Part shown: piece by piece, positions 9,235-17,620 of the stretch
How the letters are laid out: each line of letters opens with the position of its first letter
Numbering within the stretch: position 1 is the first letter of the stretch
Assembly: GCF_014202755.1 (NCBI RefSeq)
Contig: NZ_JACHHK010000002.1
Span: forward strand, 336,433-400,432
Direction of reading: 5' to 3'
Length of the DNA: 64,000 nt
From: Catenisphaera adipataccumulans
GTDB taxonomy: Bacteria > Bacillota_I > Bacilli_A > Erysipelotrichales > Erysipelotrichaceae
Made by a program: the position numbers and the translations under genes
Notes under the pieces: model-generated
What the model was told of the DNA's origin: nothing
Seen by the model: only the letters and a program-made list of their open reading frames with translations
Database searches by the model: none

Positions 9235-10193
9235 TCAAAACGATTTCAGTAACAGACATTCCTGGCTTTCAGATCGGCCAGGCAGAGAATCAGGAAGCAG
9301 CGACCGGCGTGACGGTCATTTTGGCACAGGATAGTGCGCCGGCGGGCATGGATATCCGCGGCGGCGGTCCGGCTTCCCGGGAAACCGGTCTGCTTGATCC
9401 GATCGCGGCCTGTGATGCGGTCAATGCGGTCGTGTTATCCGGCGGCAGCGCATACGGACTGAACTGTGCCGGCGGGGTGATGCGTTATCTGGAAGAGCGC
9501 GGCATTGGTTTTCAGACCGAATATGGCTGTGTGCCGCTGGTCTGTGCTTCATGCATTTTTGACTTAGGCGTCGGCGATCCGAAGGTCCGTCCCGATGAAG
9601 ATATGGCTTATCAGGCGTGTGTGAATGCCCCGAATTTTAAGGAAGGAAATTACGGGGCCGGCACAGGAGCAACGGTCGGCAAGGCGGCCGGTTCTGCCTT
9701 CATGATGAATTCCGGCATAGGTTCGGCAGCTGTGCAGGTCGGCGACTTGATGGTCGGCGCGATCGTAGCGGTCAATGCGTTAGGTGATATCTACGACCCG
9801 GTAACCGGCAGAAAATTGGCTGGCCAGTTAAGCAAAGAAGGCACGCTGGATGCTTCGTCGGAAGACACGCTGATCGCCATGGCCGAGCAGCTGGCCCCGC
9901 ATGCCAATACGACCATCGGTGTGATCCTGACCAATGCGCAGTTTGACAAAACGATGTTGACAAAGATAGCCGGCATGGGGCATGACGGCATGGCCCGTGC
10001 CATCCGTCCGGTCCATACGATGTTTGACGGCGATACGCTCTATGCGTTGAGCGGCGGTCATGTACCGGCAGATGTGAATGTTGTCGGTGCCCTGGCAGCT
10101 AAAGTGACGGCACAGGCCATTGATCATGCAGCCCTGCATACGCCTCCGCAGTACGGACTGAAGTGTGCAGCGGATTTTATAAAGGAAAAATAA
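9231..10193 (+). CDS. P1-family (S58/DmpA-NylC type) peptidase
   Basis: A 320-residue self-processing N-terminal nucleophile hydrolase. The N-terminal part has RGGGPASRET and VVLSGGSAYGL; glycine-rich GAGTGATVGKAAG follows. Asn226-Thr227-Thr228 (before IGVI) is the probable autocleavage site that frees the nucleophilic Thr or Ser, as in DmpA aminopeptidase and the nylon oligomer hydrolase NylC. Family members cleave N-terminal residues of small peptides or cyclic amides. The natural substrate is unknown. Overlaps the GNAT gene by ATGA. Confidence 0.88.
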   Translation: MIKTISVTDIPGFQIGQAENQEAATGVTVILAQDSAPAGMDIRGGGPASRETGLLDPIAACDAVNAVVLSGGSAYGLNCAGGVMRYLEERGIGFQTEYGCVPLVCASCIFDLGVGDPKVRPDEDMAYQACVNAPNFKEGNYGAGTGATVGKAAGSAFMMNSGIGSAAVQVGDLMVGAIVAVNALGDIYDPVTGRKLAGQLSKEGTLDASSEDTLIAMAEQLAPHANTTIGVILTNAQFDKTMLTKIAGMGHDGMARAIRPVHTMFDGDTLYALSGGHVPADVNVVGALAAKVTAQAIDHAALHTPPQYGLKCAADFIKEK

Positions 10194-10211
10194 AAAAAGT
10201 TATCAAATATC

Positions 10212-10244
10212 GGAGAGCACTTGAATCAGTGGTCTCCTTTTTCT
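10212..10244 (+). terminator. Intrinsic terminator after the P1 peptidase
   Basis: Stem GGAGA...CACT / AGTG...TCTCC with one internal mismatch, then a T-run at 10238-10242. Confidence 0.75.
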
Positions 10245-10284
10245 ATTCAAAAGATTGGCACAAATTGATGAGCGTGCGGCATGG

Positions 10285-10315
10285 ATTGATGTTCCAATGA
10301 ACATCAATATTTTTT
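10285..10315. promoter_or_regulatory. 10-bp inverted repeat upstream of SDR remnant
   Basis: ATTGATGTTC (10285-10294) and its perfect complement GAACATCAAT (10299-10308) are separated by CAAT and followed by ATTTTTTAT. It could be an operator or an AT-rich terminator. No start codon follows closely. Confidence 0.4.
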
Positions 10316-10376
10316 ATGATAAGGACGTCAAATGACTCAGGCGCAGTAAGCAATAAAGAAAGGATAAGAATCAATT

Positions 10377-10694
10377 ATGAAAAATACAGCACTGATCACA
10401 GGTTCATATGGCGGTTTAGGAACATGTTTTATGAATATTCATGCTGCAAATCACGGGGATTTAATTTTGGTCGGAAGAAATCAGACAAAGCTTGATCAAC
10501 AGGCGAAGGAAACCGAAAACAGAAATGGTATCAAAGCACATACAATTGCAGCCGATCTTTCCAAACCGACAGCAGCCTAGTTTATTTATGATATGTGCAA
10601 AAAGAACGGCTGGCAGCCGGATATCATCATCAACAAGTTACTAACAGGGGTTGATGCATTAAAAGATATCAACTTAATAATAAAAGACTCATGA
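10377..10694 (+). pseudogene. Decayed short-chain dehydrogenase (SDR)
   Basis: The frame opens like a classical SDR: ALITGSYGGLGTCF (cofactor-binding TGxxxGxG) and later AADLSKP. It meets an in-frame TAG at 10578 after 67 codons. Reading past the stop gives MCKKNGWQPDIIIN, which matches the place where an SDR reads DILVNNAG. Similarity is then lost and the frame ends at 10694. A full SDR has about 250 residues, so most of the gene including the catalytic YxxxK is deleted. A ribosome site (AAAGGA) is still present. Confidence 0.8.
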
Positions 10695-10718
10695 GTGAGA
10701 TCTCACGGGTCTTTTTTA
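10682..10718. terminator. Bidirectional terminator between SDR remnant and DeoR gene
   Basis: AAAAGAC (10682) pairs with GTCTTTT (10709), with the palindrome GTGAGATCTCAC nested inside. A-run and T-run flank it on both strands. Confidence 0.75.
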
Positions 10719-10729
10719 TAGATATCAAA

Positions 10730-11491
10730 CTATACTTGTATTACTTTTGTGCTTTTAGATAAAGATTCGATGATGTTTTTATTGGTCTCCTGACTGGTGA
10801 TTAAAACGTCGATGTCGGACCATTTTGCATATTTTAGCATCGATGAGTAAGTTGCTTTACTTGAATCGCTCAATACAAAAGTCTTCTTAGCACAGTTGAT
10901 CGCATGCTGCTTCACATCTAGATCTTCAAAGTTATTCGTAGTCGGACCGTTATGCCTTTCAAAGCCAGATGTCCCCATGATTGCCGCATCAACTCTTACC
11001 GACTGCAAGAACGATATTGTTTCTGGACCGTAGCTGCAAGAAACTTTTGTGTTGATATACCCTCCGGTAAATATGATTCTGTTTTTTGTATCGAACAGAG
11101 TGTTCACTACAGGCAGTGAATTGGTTATGATCGTAAATTCTTTGTCTTTGATCAGATTGGCAAAATGCAGTACGGTGCTTCCTGTATCAAGAAAAAATAC
11201 AGAATCATTTTCAATTAAAGAGATTGCTTCTTTGCAAATACGTATTTTTTCTTCTTTATTGTTTTCCAGACGGGAGGATATAGGATAGATACCAAAATCA
11301 TTTTTGTGAACGACCGCATTACCAAGCCAACGATTAATTTCGCCATTTTCTGTTAATGCATTTAGATCTCTGCGGATCGTTTCACTTGAAACGCCTAATT
11401 TTTCCGCTAATTCACTGGTTTTAACCGTTCCGTTGATGGATATTAGTTCAATAATTTGTTTTCGTCGTTCTTCTATACTCAGTTTTTTCAT
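10730..11491 (-). CDS. DeoR/GlpR-family sugar regulator
   Basis: A 253-residue repressor. The N-terminal helix-turn-helix reads TSELAEKLGVSSETIRRDL (about residues 24-42). The C-terminal DeoRC domain senses a sugar phosphate (FLDTGSTVLHFANLI, TNSLPVVN, IFTGG). GAGGAA precedes the ATG. It is divergent from the hxlA-hxlB-mtlA-mtlD operon across 213 bp of palindromic DNA, and is its obvious candidate regulator. It is AT-rich, like that operon. Confidence 0.9.
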   Translation of the reverse strand: MKKLSIEERRKQIIELISINGTVKTSELAEKLGVSSETIRRDLNALTENGEINRWLGNAVVHKNDFGIYPISSRLENNKEEKIRICKEAISLIENDSVFFLDTGSTVLHFANLIKDKEFTIITNSLPVVNTLFDTKNRIIFTGGYINTKVSCSYGPETISFLQSVRVDAAIMGTSGFERHNGPTTNNFEDLDVKQHAINCAKKTFVLSDSSKATYSSMLKYAKWSDIDVLITSQETNKNIIESLSKSTKVIQV

Positions 11492-11583
11492 TTTTATTCC
11501 TCAAAATTGTGTTTAATTCAAATTACTTTCCCACATATTTTACAGCATTTCGTGTAGCATTAGCAATATTCTCCAAGAAAAGT

Positions 11584-11687
11584 GCAAATTCCACAAAAAA
11601 TATATGTAAATGCAACATTTAATGTTGCCAAACCACACTTATAATGGTAATATAATTGCGTAAATCACAAATATTTGTGGAATTGCA
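11584..11687. promoter_or_regulatory. Operator-rich promoter region of the hxl-mtl operon
   Basis: Three palindromic elements lie here. GCAAATTCCACAAA (11584-11597) reappears inverted as TTTGTGGAATTGC (11674-11686). GCAACATTTAATGTTGC (11612-11628) is a perfect inverted repeat around TTA. CACAAATATTTGTG (11666-11679) is a perfect palindrome just before the hxlA ribosome site. TATAAT hexamers sit at 11640 and 11651, without a good -35. The arrangement suggests DNA looping by the divergent DeoR protein. Confidence 0.65.
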
Positions 11688-11704
11688 ATAAAGGAGGAGC
11701 GTTG

Positions 11705-12334
11705 ATGATGAAATTGCAACTTGCGCTAGATGACTTGGAATTGAATGATGCGTTAGCTCTTGTTCAAAAAGTGAGAGACGATATTGACATTATTGAGGTC
11801 GGGTCACCATTTATTATCGAGGAAGGCATGAGAGCTGTTCGTGAACTGAAAAAACGGTTTCCAGAAAAACTGATTTTAGCGGACACAAAAATTATGGATG
11901 CCGGTGAATATGAAGCTGAAAAAACATACATTGCCGGGGCGGATATCTGCACAGTTTTAGGAGTGACCGATTCTTTAACGATTAAAGGATGCTTAGAGGC
12001 TGCAAAAAAATATGGCAAGAAGGTCATGGTCGATATGATTTGCGTGGAAGATGTTCCGAAACGTGTAGCTGAAATAGAATCAATCGGTGTTGATTTTATT
12101 GGTGTTCATGTAGGTGTCGATCAACAAGCCGTTGGAATTACCCCGTTGGAAAAATTAGCCGAAATGAAAAAAGTTTCGAAAAAATCGAAGATCTCCGTTG
12201 CCGGAGGAATTAATCCCAAAACAGTAGCTGATTATAAAAAGGTTGGTGCCGATGTCATCATTGTCGGCGGCGGAATCACACATGCTAAAGATCCGGTTGC
12301 TGCTGCTCATGCAATCGCTGAAAAAATAAAATAG
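11705..12334 (+). CDS. hxlA: 3-hexulose-6-phosphate synthase
   Basis: A 209-residue (beta/alpha)8 protein of the OMP decarboxylase suprafamily. It has LQLALD at the start, IIEVGSPFIIEEG, the catalytic DTKIMDAGEYE, MVDMICVED, and a phosphate-binding end SVAGGI...VIIVGGGIT. These match HPS much better than 3-keto-L-gulonate-6-phosphate decarboxylase (UlaD). HPS joins formaldehyde to ribulose-5-phosphate, and is reversible. I chose the first of two adjacent ATGs, 7 nt after GGAGG. First gene of the operon with hxlB, mtlA and mtlD. Confidence 0.88.
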   Translation: MMKLQLALDDLELNDALALVQKVRDDIDIIEVGSPFIIEEGMRAVRELKKRFPEKLILADTKIMDAGEYEAEKTYIAGADICTVLGVTDSLTIKGCLEAAKKYGKKVMVDMICVEDVPKRVAEIESIGVDFIGVHVGVDQQAVGITPLEKLAEMKKVSKKSKISVAGGINPKTVADYKKVGADVIIVGGGITHAKDPVAAAHAIAEKIK

Positions 12335-12349
12335 AAAGAAGTAATAAAT

Positions 12350-12910
12350 ATGAAGGCAAAAAAACTACAAATCATTTCCGAGGAAATTAGTAAGTACAGC
12401 CAGTATGTAACGCAAGAAGATATCGACCGTTTCGTACAGGCAATTCTGAAAGCAAAACGTATTTTTGTCAATGGCGCAGGACGTTCTGGTTTTGCTGCCA
12501 GAGCGTTTTCAAATCGGCTTATGCATTTAGGACTGACCGTTTATTTTGTCGGTGAACCAACCACACCTTCTATTCACGAAGGAGACTTGCTGGTCATTGG
12601 ATCAGGAAGCGGCACAACGGCTTCTCTTGTTTCCAATGCAAAAAAAGCCAAATCAACAGGTGCTAGCATTGCTACATTGACAATTGATCCAAAAGCCACG
12701 ATTGGATCAATGGCTGATGTAGTTGTCGTTATCCCAGGGGCAACACCGAAAAATGAAGAAGTCAACAACACAAATCTTTCGCAGCAGCCGATGGGAAGCT
12801 TGTTTGAACAATTGAGCTGGTTAACCTATGATTCAGTGATTATGGAATTGATGCCGCTGCTGCATCAAACAGAAGATGAAATGTTTAGCCGACATGCAAA
12901 TATGGAGTAA
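12350..12910 (+). CDS. hxlB: 6-phospho-3-hexuloisomerase
   Basis: A 186-residue SIS-domain isomerase that interconverts hexulose-6-phosphate and fructose-6-phosphate. Seen in order: FVNGAGRSGFAARAFSNRLM, VIGSGSGTTASLV, QPMGSLFEQ and a C-terminal MFSRHANME, which agrees with the PHI family ending. It starts 15 bp after hxlA. Together with hxlA it can run fructose-6-phosphate to ribulose-5-phosphate plus formaldehyde, or the reverse. Confidence 0.9.
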   Translation: MKAKKLQIISEEISKYSQYVTQEDIDRFVQAILKAKRIFVNGAGRSGFAARAFSNRLMHLGLTVYFVGEPTTPSIHEGDLLVIGSGSGTTASLVSNAKKAKSTGASIATLTIDPKATIGSMADVVVVIPGATPKNEEVNNTNLSQQPMGSLFEQLSWLTYDSVIMELMPLLHQTEDEMFSRHANME

Positions 12911-12922
12911 GAAGGTATAAGT

Positions 12923-14797
12923 ATGGAAGCAAAAACAACACAAGCAAAAATCCAAAAATTTGGTTCTACTTTAAGTGCGATGGTAATGCCAAATATTGGC
13001 GTCTTTATTGGATGGGGTTTATTGACAGCGTTCGTTATTGATACGGGCTGGATCCCAAATGCATATTTGAACGAACTCGTTTCCCCGATTTTAACATATT
13101 GTTTACCATTATTGATTGGCTATACGGCAGGATATAACGTATATGGCCGCCGCGGCGGTGTCATCGGCGCATTTGCAACAATGGGCATGATCGTTGGCAG
13201 CAGTGTAACAATGCTGGTCGGCGGAATGATCATGGGACCGCTTGGAGCTGTATGTATCAGAAAGTTTGATCGAGCTGTGGAAGGTAAAGTAAAACCAGGA
13301 TTAGAAATGTTGGTTGACAATTTTTCTCTTGGTTTGATTGGTTTAGCTCTCTGCCTGTTGGGCTACGTCATTGCAGCACCTATATTAACAACAATCGAGA
13401 ACGTATTATCAAGCGGCGTACAGGTATTGTGTGATAAGAATTTAATTCCATTAGCAGCACTCTTTGTACAGCCTGCTCAGATCCTCTTCTTAAATAACGC
13501 AATCAATCATGGCATTATGATTCCGTTAGGTATTGAACAAGCTGCAAAAACTGGAAAATCAGTCTTATTTTTGGTAGAAGCAAGCGGAGCTTGCTGGGTT
13601 GGTCTTGCGGCAGCGTTCGCAAAATTTGGCAATAAATCTGCCCGAAGAAGTGCACCAGGTGCTGTGCTGATCATGTTCTTCGGCGGTATTGCAGAAGTAT
13701 GTTTCCCATACTGCTTAACGATGCCGATCACAATTTTAGGCCCGATTGCAGGTAATATGTTTTCTCTGTTCGTATTGACCGCATTTGGCGGCGGTACAGT
13801 TGGACCAGTTTCACCAGGATCCGTCATTGCCTATTTTATGATGACTCCAAAAGACAGCATGCTTGTTAATGCAATTGCATACTTTGGATCCTTATGCATT
13901 ACATTTGTGGTTACCGGATTTATTTTAAAACACTACCGACAAGAGGAGACTCTAGACGAAGAGGATGCTAAAGGTGAAAGTACGGCTGCTAATTTTATTC
14001 CTTTCACTCAACCATTAGGGGAAGTAAATAAAATTGTGTTTGCCTGTGATGCAGGTATGGGTTCGAGTGCAATGGGTGTATCAATTTTGAAGAAAAGGCT
14101 TGCAAATATTGGCCTGAATCCAGAAATTAAACATGTTGCCGTATCAGAAATACCAAATGATACAGATATAGTCGTTACAAATGAAAACCTGGCGAAGAGA
14201 GCTGAAATGGTAACGGGTGGAAAGATCCCAATTTTAACCTTATCAAACTTTATGGACGAATCGGAGTACGACAGTATTGCTAATCATATCCAGCAGATGT
14301 CAGATAAAAGTAAGAACGTGAATCAGCCGGCAAAAAATGATGTAGATGATCAAAAAAATGTACAAAAAGTAAATAAAGATATTTTCCCGGATGAGAATAT
14401 TGTTTTAGGAGCTAAGTTTGATAACAAACAACAAGCCATTGAAGCTTGCGCAGATATCTTTATTAAAAACGGTTATACCACAAAACAGTATAAACAAGAC
14501 ATGATCGAGCGTGATAAAGATGTATCCGTTTATATCGGAAATGGTGTTGCGCTGCCGCATGGATTATCCGCATCGGAAGGAAATGTTCTGACCTCTGGAA
14601 TTTGCTTGATCCAAGTACCGGACGGTGTCGATTTTGATGGCAATATGGCATATTTGCTGATTGGTGTTGCCGGAAAAGGTGAAGAACATGTACAAATCTT
14701 AGGAAAATTAGGCGAAATTATGCTTGATGAAAAGAATTTATCAGCATTGAAGACGGCAAAAACGAAAATGGATATTAAGAACGTACTTAAATTTTAG
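12923..14797 (+). CDS. mtlA: PTS mannitol-type transporter, fused IICBA
   Basis: A 624-residue mannitol permease with domains in the order IIC, IIB, IIA, the full-length E. coli MtlA layout. IIC (about 1-340) has the family opening MVMPNIGVFIGWGLLTA. The IIB phosphocysteine is Cys375 in FACDAGMGSSAMG. The IIA phosphohistidine is His546 in ALPHG. A charged linker joins IIB and IIA at about 460-490. It imports D-mannitol (or a similar hexitol) as the 1-phosphate. It is 12 bp after hxlB and 13 bp before mtlD. Confidence 0.93.
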   Translation: MEAKTTQAKIQKFGSTLSAMVMPNIGVFIGWGLLTAFVIDTGWIPNAYLNELVSPILTYCLPLLIGYTAGYNVYGRRGGVIGAFATMGMIVGSSVTMLVGGMIMGPLGAVCIRKFDRAVEGKVKPGLEMLVDNFSLGLIGLALCLLGYVIAAPILTTIENVLSSGVQVLCDKNLIPLAALFVQPAQILFLNNAINHGIMIPLGIEQAAKTGKSVLFLVEASGACWVGLAAAFAKFGNKSARRSAPGAVLIMFFGGIAEVCFPYCLTMPITILGPIAGNMFSLFVLTAFGGGTVGPVSPGSVIAYFMMTPKDSMLVNAIAYFGSLCITFVVTGFILKHYRQEETLDEEDAKGESTAANFIPFTQPLGEVNKIVFACDAGMGSSAMGVSILKKRLANIGLNPEIKHVAVSEIPNDTDIVVTNENLAKRAEMVTGGKIPILTLSNFMDESEYDSIANHIQQMSDKSKNVNQPAKNDVDDQKNVQKVNKDIFPDENIVLGAKFDNKQQAIEACADIFIKNGYTTKQYKQDMIERDKDVSVYIGNGVALPHGLSASEGNVLTSGICLIQVPDGVDFDGNMAYLLIGVAGKGEEHVQILGKLGEIMLDEKNLSALKTAKTKMDIKNVLKF

Positions 14798-14810
14798 GAG
14801 GGAATAAAAA

Positions 14811-15962
14811 ATGAAAACAGCAGTTCATTTTGGAGCCGGTAAAATTGGAAAAGGATTTATTGGTGATTTGTTACATGACAGTGGATACGATATCACTTTT
14901 GTCGATGTGAACCAATCTGTTGTTGATACATTAAATAAAGATCATCAATATAGTTTGTTTTTGCTCGACCACGATTATAAAGAAAAGGTGATCGATCATG
15001 TAAAAGCATATTTTACGAATACAGATTACAATCAGATCATTGAAGAAATCGCTAATGCAGAGATCGTTACAACATCTGTGATGGCTACGAATTTGGTAAA
15101 AATTGCTCCGTTGTTAGCAGATGGTTTGAAAAGCCGTTTAAACAAAGGCAAGAAAAAAGTCGTTGTGATGGCATGTGAAAATGCGATCATGGGAACCGAT
15201 ATGCTGAAAAAAGCGATGATTGATTCTGGAAACATTACGGAAGAGCAATTAGATGAAGTGGGTGTTTATCCAAATACAGCAGTTGACCGCATGGTTTTTG
15301 AAGGGAACCACCATGGAAAAAATGGTATTGAAATCGATGATGATTATGAATTAGTCATTGAGGCAAACAAGCTAGATGATCTTGAAAACAAACCAATTAA
15401 AAATGCGGAATATGTGAAAAATTTAGGTATGTACTTGGAACGAAAAATTTATATGGTAAATTGCGGTCATACGGTGACGAGTTATTTTGGCTATATCAAA
15501 GGCTATAAAACCATTCAGGATTCTTTGAAAGACCCAGAACTCGTTGATGAAATGAAGAAAGCAGTAATGGAATCCGCATCTGCCTTAGAAAGAGAATATG
15601 GATTCAAACATGAAGATCTTGTGTCCTATTATGATAAGATGATCATTAATCGATATACAACTCCAGGCATTGCTGATCCGGTTACCAGAGTTGCCAGAGA
15701 ACCAATTCGTAAGATCGCTCCAAATGAAAGAATCATGGGCCCTGCAATCAAATGTGAAAAGTATGGATTGGATAATGAATACTTGCTGAAAGCATGTGCA
15801 TGTGCGCTTGCTTATAAATATGAAAAAGATAAGCAGGCTGTGACGCTTCAAAAATTTATTGCAGAGAATGGTGTCGAAGCAGCAATCAAAAAGTATATTG
15901 GATTAGATAAAAATGACCGCATGACGAAAAGAATTGTTGAAATTTACAATTCTCTCGTTTGA
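14811..15962 (+). CDS. mtlD: Mannitol-1-phosphate 5-dehydrogenase
   Basis: A 383-residue enzyme of the polyol-specific long-chain dehydrogenase family, the usual MtlD length. The NAD site is AVHFGAGKIGKGFIG at residues 3-17, and VDRMV, NCGHTVTSYFGY and the helical C-terminal domain follow. It oxidises mannitol-1-phosphate to fructose-6-phosphate, the substrate of the hexuloisomerase encoded upstream. AGGAGGG precedes the ATG. Last gene of the operon, before a strong terminator. Confidence 0.95.
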   Translation: MKTAVHFGAGKIGKGFIGDLLHDSGYDITFVDVNQSVVDTLNKDHQYSLFLLDHDYKEKVIDHVKAYFTNTDYNQIIEEIANAEIVTTSVMATNLVKIAPLLADGLKSRLNKGKKKVVVMACENAIMGTDMLKKAMIDSGNITEEQLDEVGVYPNTAVDRMVFEGNHHGKNGIEIDDDYELVIEANKLDDLENKPIKNAEYVKNLGMYLERKIYMVNCGHTVTSYFGYIKGYKTIQDSLKDPELVDEMKKAVMESASALEREYGFKHEDLVSYYDKMIINRYTTPGIADPVTRVAREPIRKIAPNERIMGPAIKCEKYGLDNEYLLKACACALAYKYEKDKQAVTLQKFIAENGVEAAIKKYIGLDKNDRMTKRIVEIYNSLV

Positions 15963-16061
15963 TCCTTATTTACTACGTATAATTTCAACTGCAGATTCTC
16001 CCTCTGATTTAGTTTGCTAAGCAGGTTGATTATACGATGTTGAATAAATGCAATTCGAAAG

Positions 16062-16091
16062 AAAGACGGACTTAATTAGTCCGTCTTTTTA
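16062..16091. terminator. Bidirectional terminator, mtlD / LUD gene
   Basis: Perfect 11-bp stem AAAGACGGACT / AGTCCGTCTTT with a TAATT loop and T-run. It reads on both strands between convergent genes. Confidence 0.92.
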
Positions 16092-16694
16092 GTACCCAAG
16101 ATCTTCATGGATCAGGATGACTTCATAGTCGGTGGATGTTGGCTTATCCCAAAGCACGTTCAGGATCCTGCAGATGCGTTCCGGGCTTTGGCAGTCCGCG
16201 CACTTGTCCAGGACACTGCACGGTGTCTTCTTATGCAGGCGCTGGGCGTTTTTCGGGGCGGCGATATTGCGGGCACGGGCCAGTGCTTCATCGAAAGTCG
16301 GCGCCAGCTTGTTTTCGCCGATCACAAAGATGACCTTTTGATGCCCATAAAGGGTAGAGGCAATGCGGTTGCCGTAGCCGTCGATATTGATGATCATGCC
16401 GTCCTCGGATAAGCCATTGGCGGAACAAATATACAGTTCGGTCTGTGCAGCTGCCTTCCGCATGTCTTCTGCGGTCTGGCCTTCCGGAATGCGCCAGTGC
16501 CAATACACTTCGTTATGCGGCTGCAGACGTTCATATAAACCCATCGCATCCAACGTGACCGAGCCGCCGAAGCCGACGGTTTTCTGATCAATTTCTGCAT
16601 CCAACGCATCAGCTGCTTCTTTGGCCGTATCAAAGCACTTGACCTGATAGCCTTTGGCTTCCAATGCTTTTTTTACTTTATCAAAACTTTTCAT
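16089..16694 (-). CDS. LUD-domain protein (LutC/YkgG-like)
   Basis: A 201-residue stand-alone LUD (DUF162) protein: VGFGGSVTLDAMGLYE near residues 40-55, and a C-terminal KTPCSVLDKCADCQSPERIC cysteine-rich motif. Family members include the LutC subunit of lactate oxidation complexes, but single-domain copies like this have no assigned reaction. It lies 8 bp after the DeoR regulator, in the same direction, and probably shares its transcript. Confidence 0.8.
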   Translation of the reverse strand: MKSFDKVKKALEAKGYQVKCFDTAKEAADALDAEIDQKTVGFGGSVTLDAMGLYERLQPHNEVYWHWRIPEGQTAEDMRKAAAQTELYICSANGLSEDGMIINIDGYGNRIASTLYGHQKVIFVIGENKLAPTFDEALARARNIAAPKNAQRLHKKTPCSVLDKCADCQSPERICRILNVLWDKPTSTDYEVILIHEDLGY

Positions 16695-16702
16695 ATGACC
16701 TC

Positions 16703-17455
16703 CTATACATGTTTTCTGCCGTCCGTGGTGATGTAGCGGATCCGATCCGGCGGGAAGGAACCGATGTCATCGGTGATGATAATAGCTTCATCCAGATCGG
16801 CAAAAGGCACCGGACAGAGCACGTTGAATTTTGACGCATCCGCCAGAATGTACGGATGATCGGAATGACGGATGCCAAGAGCCTTGGTGTCGGCTTCCAA
16901 TTCATTGGATGTCGTGAAACCGACGCGCTCATGAATGCCGTTGGTGCCGACAAAGGAAATATCAAAATAGAATTCTTCCATCATGCGGATGGCTTGTTTG
17001 CCGGCTACAGCTTCAGTCGGCCAGTACAGATTGCCGCCCAACATGATCGTCGAAATATGCCGCTGTCCTAAGATCTGTAAATGGGGGATCCCCGGCGTGA
17101 CGACGGTGATGTTTTTCGCAGTGATGAATTCCAACATTTCATAGGTCGTACTGCCGGCATCGATATAAACCATCTGGTTGTCCTGGATCAGCTTGGCAGC
17201 CGTATATGCGATCTGGCGCTTGCTTGTATGATGCGTCTGGCTTTTGATCATCATGGCCGGTTCCTGCATTTGGGTGCCGGACAAGCGGACGCCGCCATGA
17301 TAGCGTTCTACCATATTCAGGTCTTCCATCTGCTGCAGATCGCGGCGGACAGTGGCCGGCGAAACGTGCAGCGTATCCACCAGCGCATCGACCGAAACGG
17401 ACTGCTGCTTGCGGCAGATCTCGATAATTGTGGTCCATCGTTCTTGCTTCGACAT
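16703..17455 (-). CDS. DeoR-family sugar regulator
   Basis: A 250-residue repressor. Helix-turn-helix SVDALVDTLHVSPATVRRDL at about 18-37; sensor domain with YIDAGSTTYEMLEFI and IMLGGNLY. TTGGAGG precedes the ATG at 17455; an upstream in-frame ATG has no site. It is divergent from the fruK-mtlA-sorE-like operon across 165 bp and probably regulates it as well as the LUD gene downstream. Confidence 0.9.
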   Translation of the reverse strand: MSKQERWTTIIEICRKQQSVSVDALVDTLHVSPATVRRDLQQMEDLNMVERYHGGVRLSGTQMQEPAMMIKSQTHHTSKRQIAYTAAKLIQDNQMVYIDAGSTTYEMLEFITAKNITVVTPGIPHLQILGQRHISTIMLGGNLYWPTEAVAGKQAIRMMEEFYFDISFVGTNGIHERVGFTTSNELEADTKALGIRHSDHPYILADASKFNVLCPVPFADLDEAIIITDDIGSFPPDRIRYITTDGRKHV

Positions 17456-17529
17456 AAGAACCTCCAAAATAATCATTATTATGATCGTTTTAATCATTAT
17501 AACAATCTATATTCAATAAAACAATGAGT

Positions 17530-17608
17530 ATTTGATTGAATTGCGTTCAAATATATTGATAAATCAAATGAAGTCGTTATACTGAAAGCGTAGATGAAAA
17601 CGCATACA
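17530..17608 (+). promoter_or_regulatory. Promoter, palindromes and cre-like box of the second hexitol operon
   Basis: A sigma-70-type promoter TTGATA (17556) - 16 bp - TATACT (17578) is visible. Around it are TTGAA-TTGCG-TTCAA and TTGAT-AA-ATCAA inverted repeats, plausible DeoR operators. TGAAAACGCATACA at 17595-17608 differs from the cre consensus at one conserved base and lies just after the likely start of transcription, a position that would block elongation. Confidence 0.6.
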
Positions 17609-17620
17609 GGAGGAACGAAG

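Noticed and set aside
11705..12334. 3-keto-L-gulonate-6-phosphate decarboxylase (UlaD) as identity of hxlA
   Set aside because: The catalytic segment and the partner hexuloisomerase fit hexulose-phosphate synthase better, and no other ascorbate genes are near.
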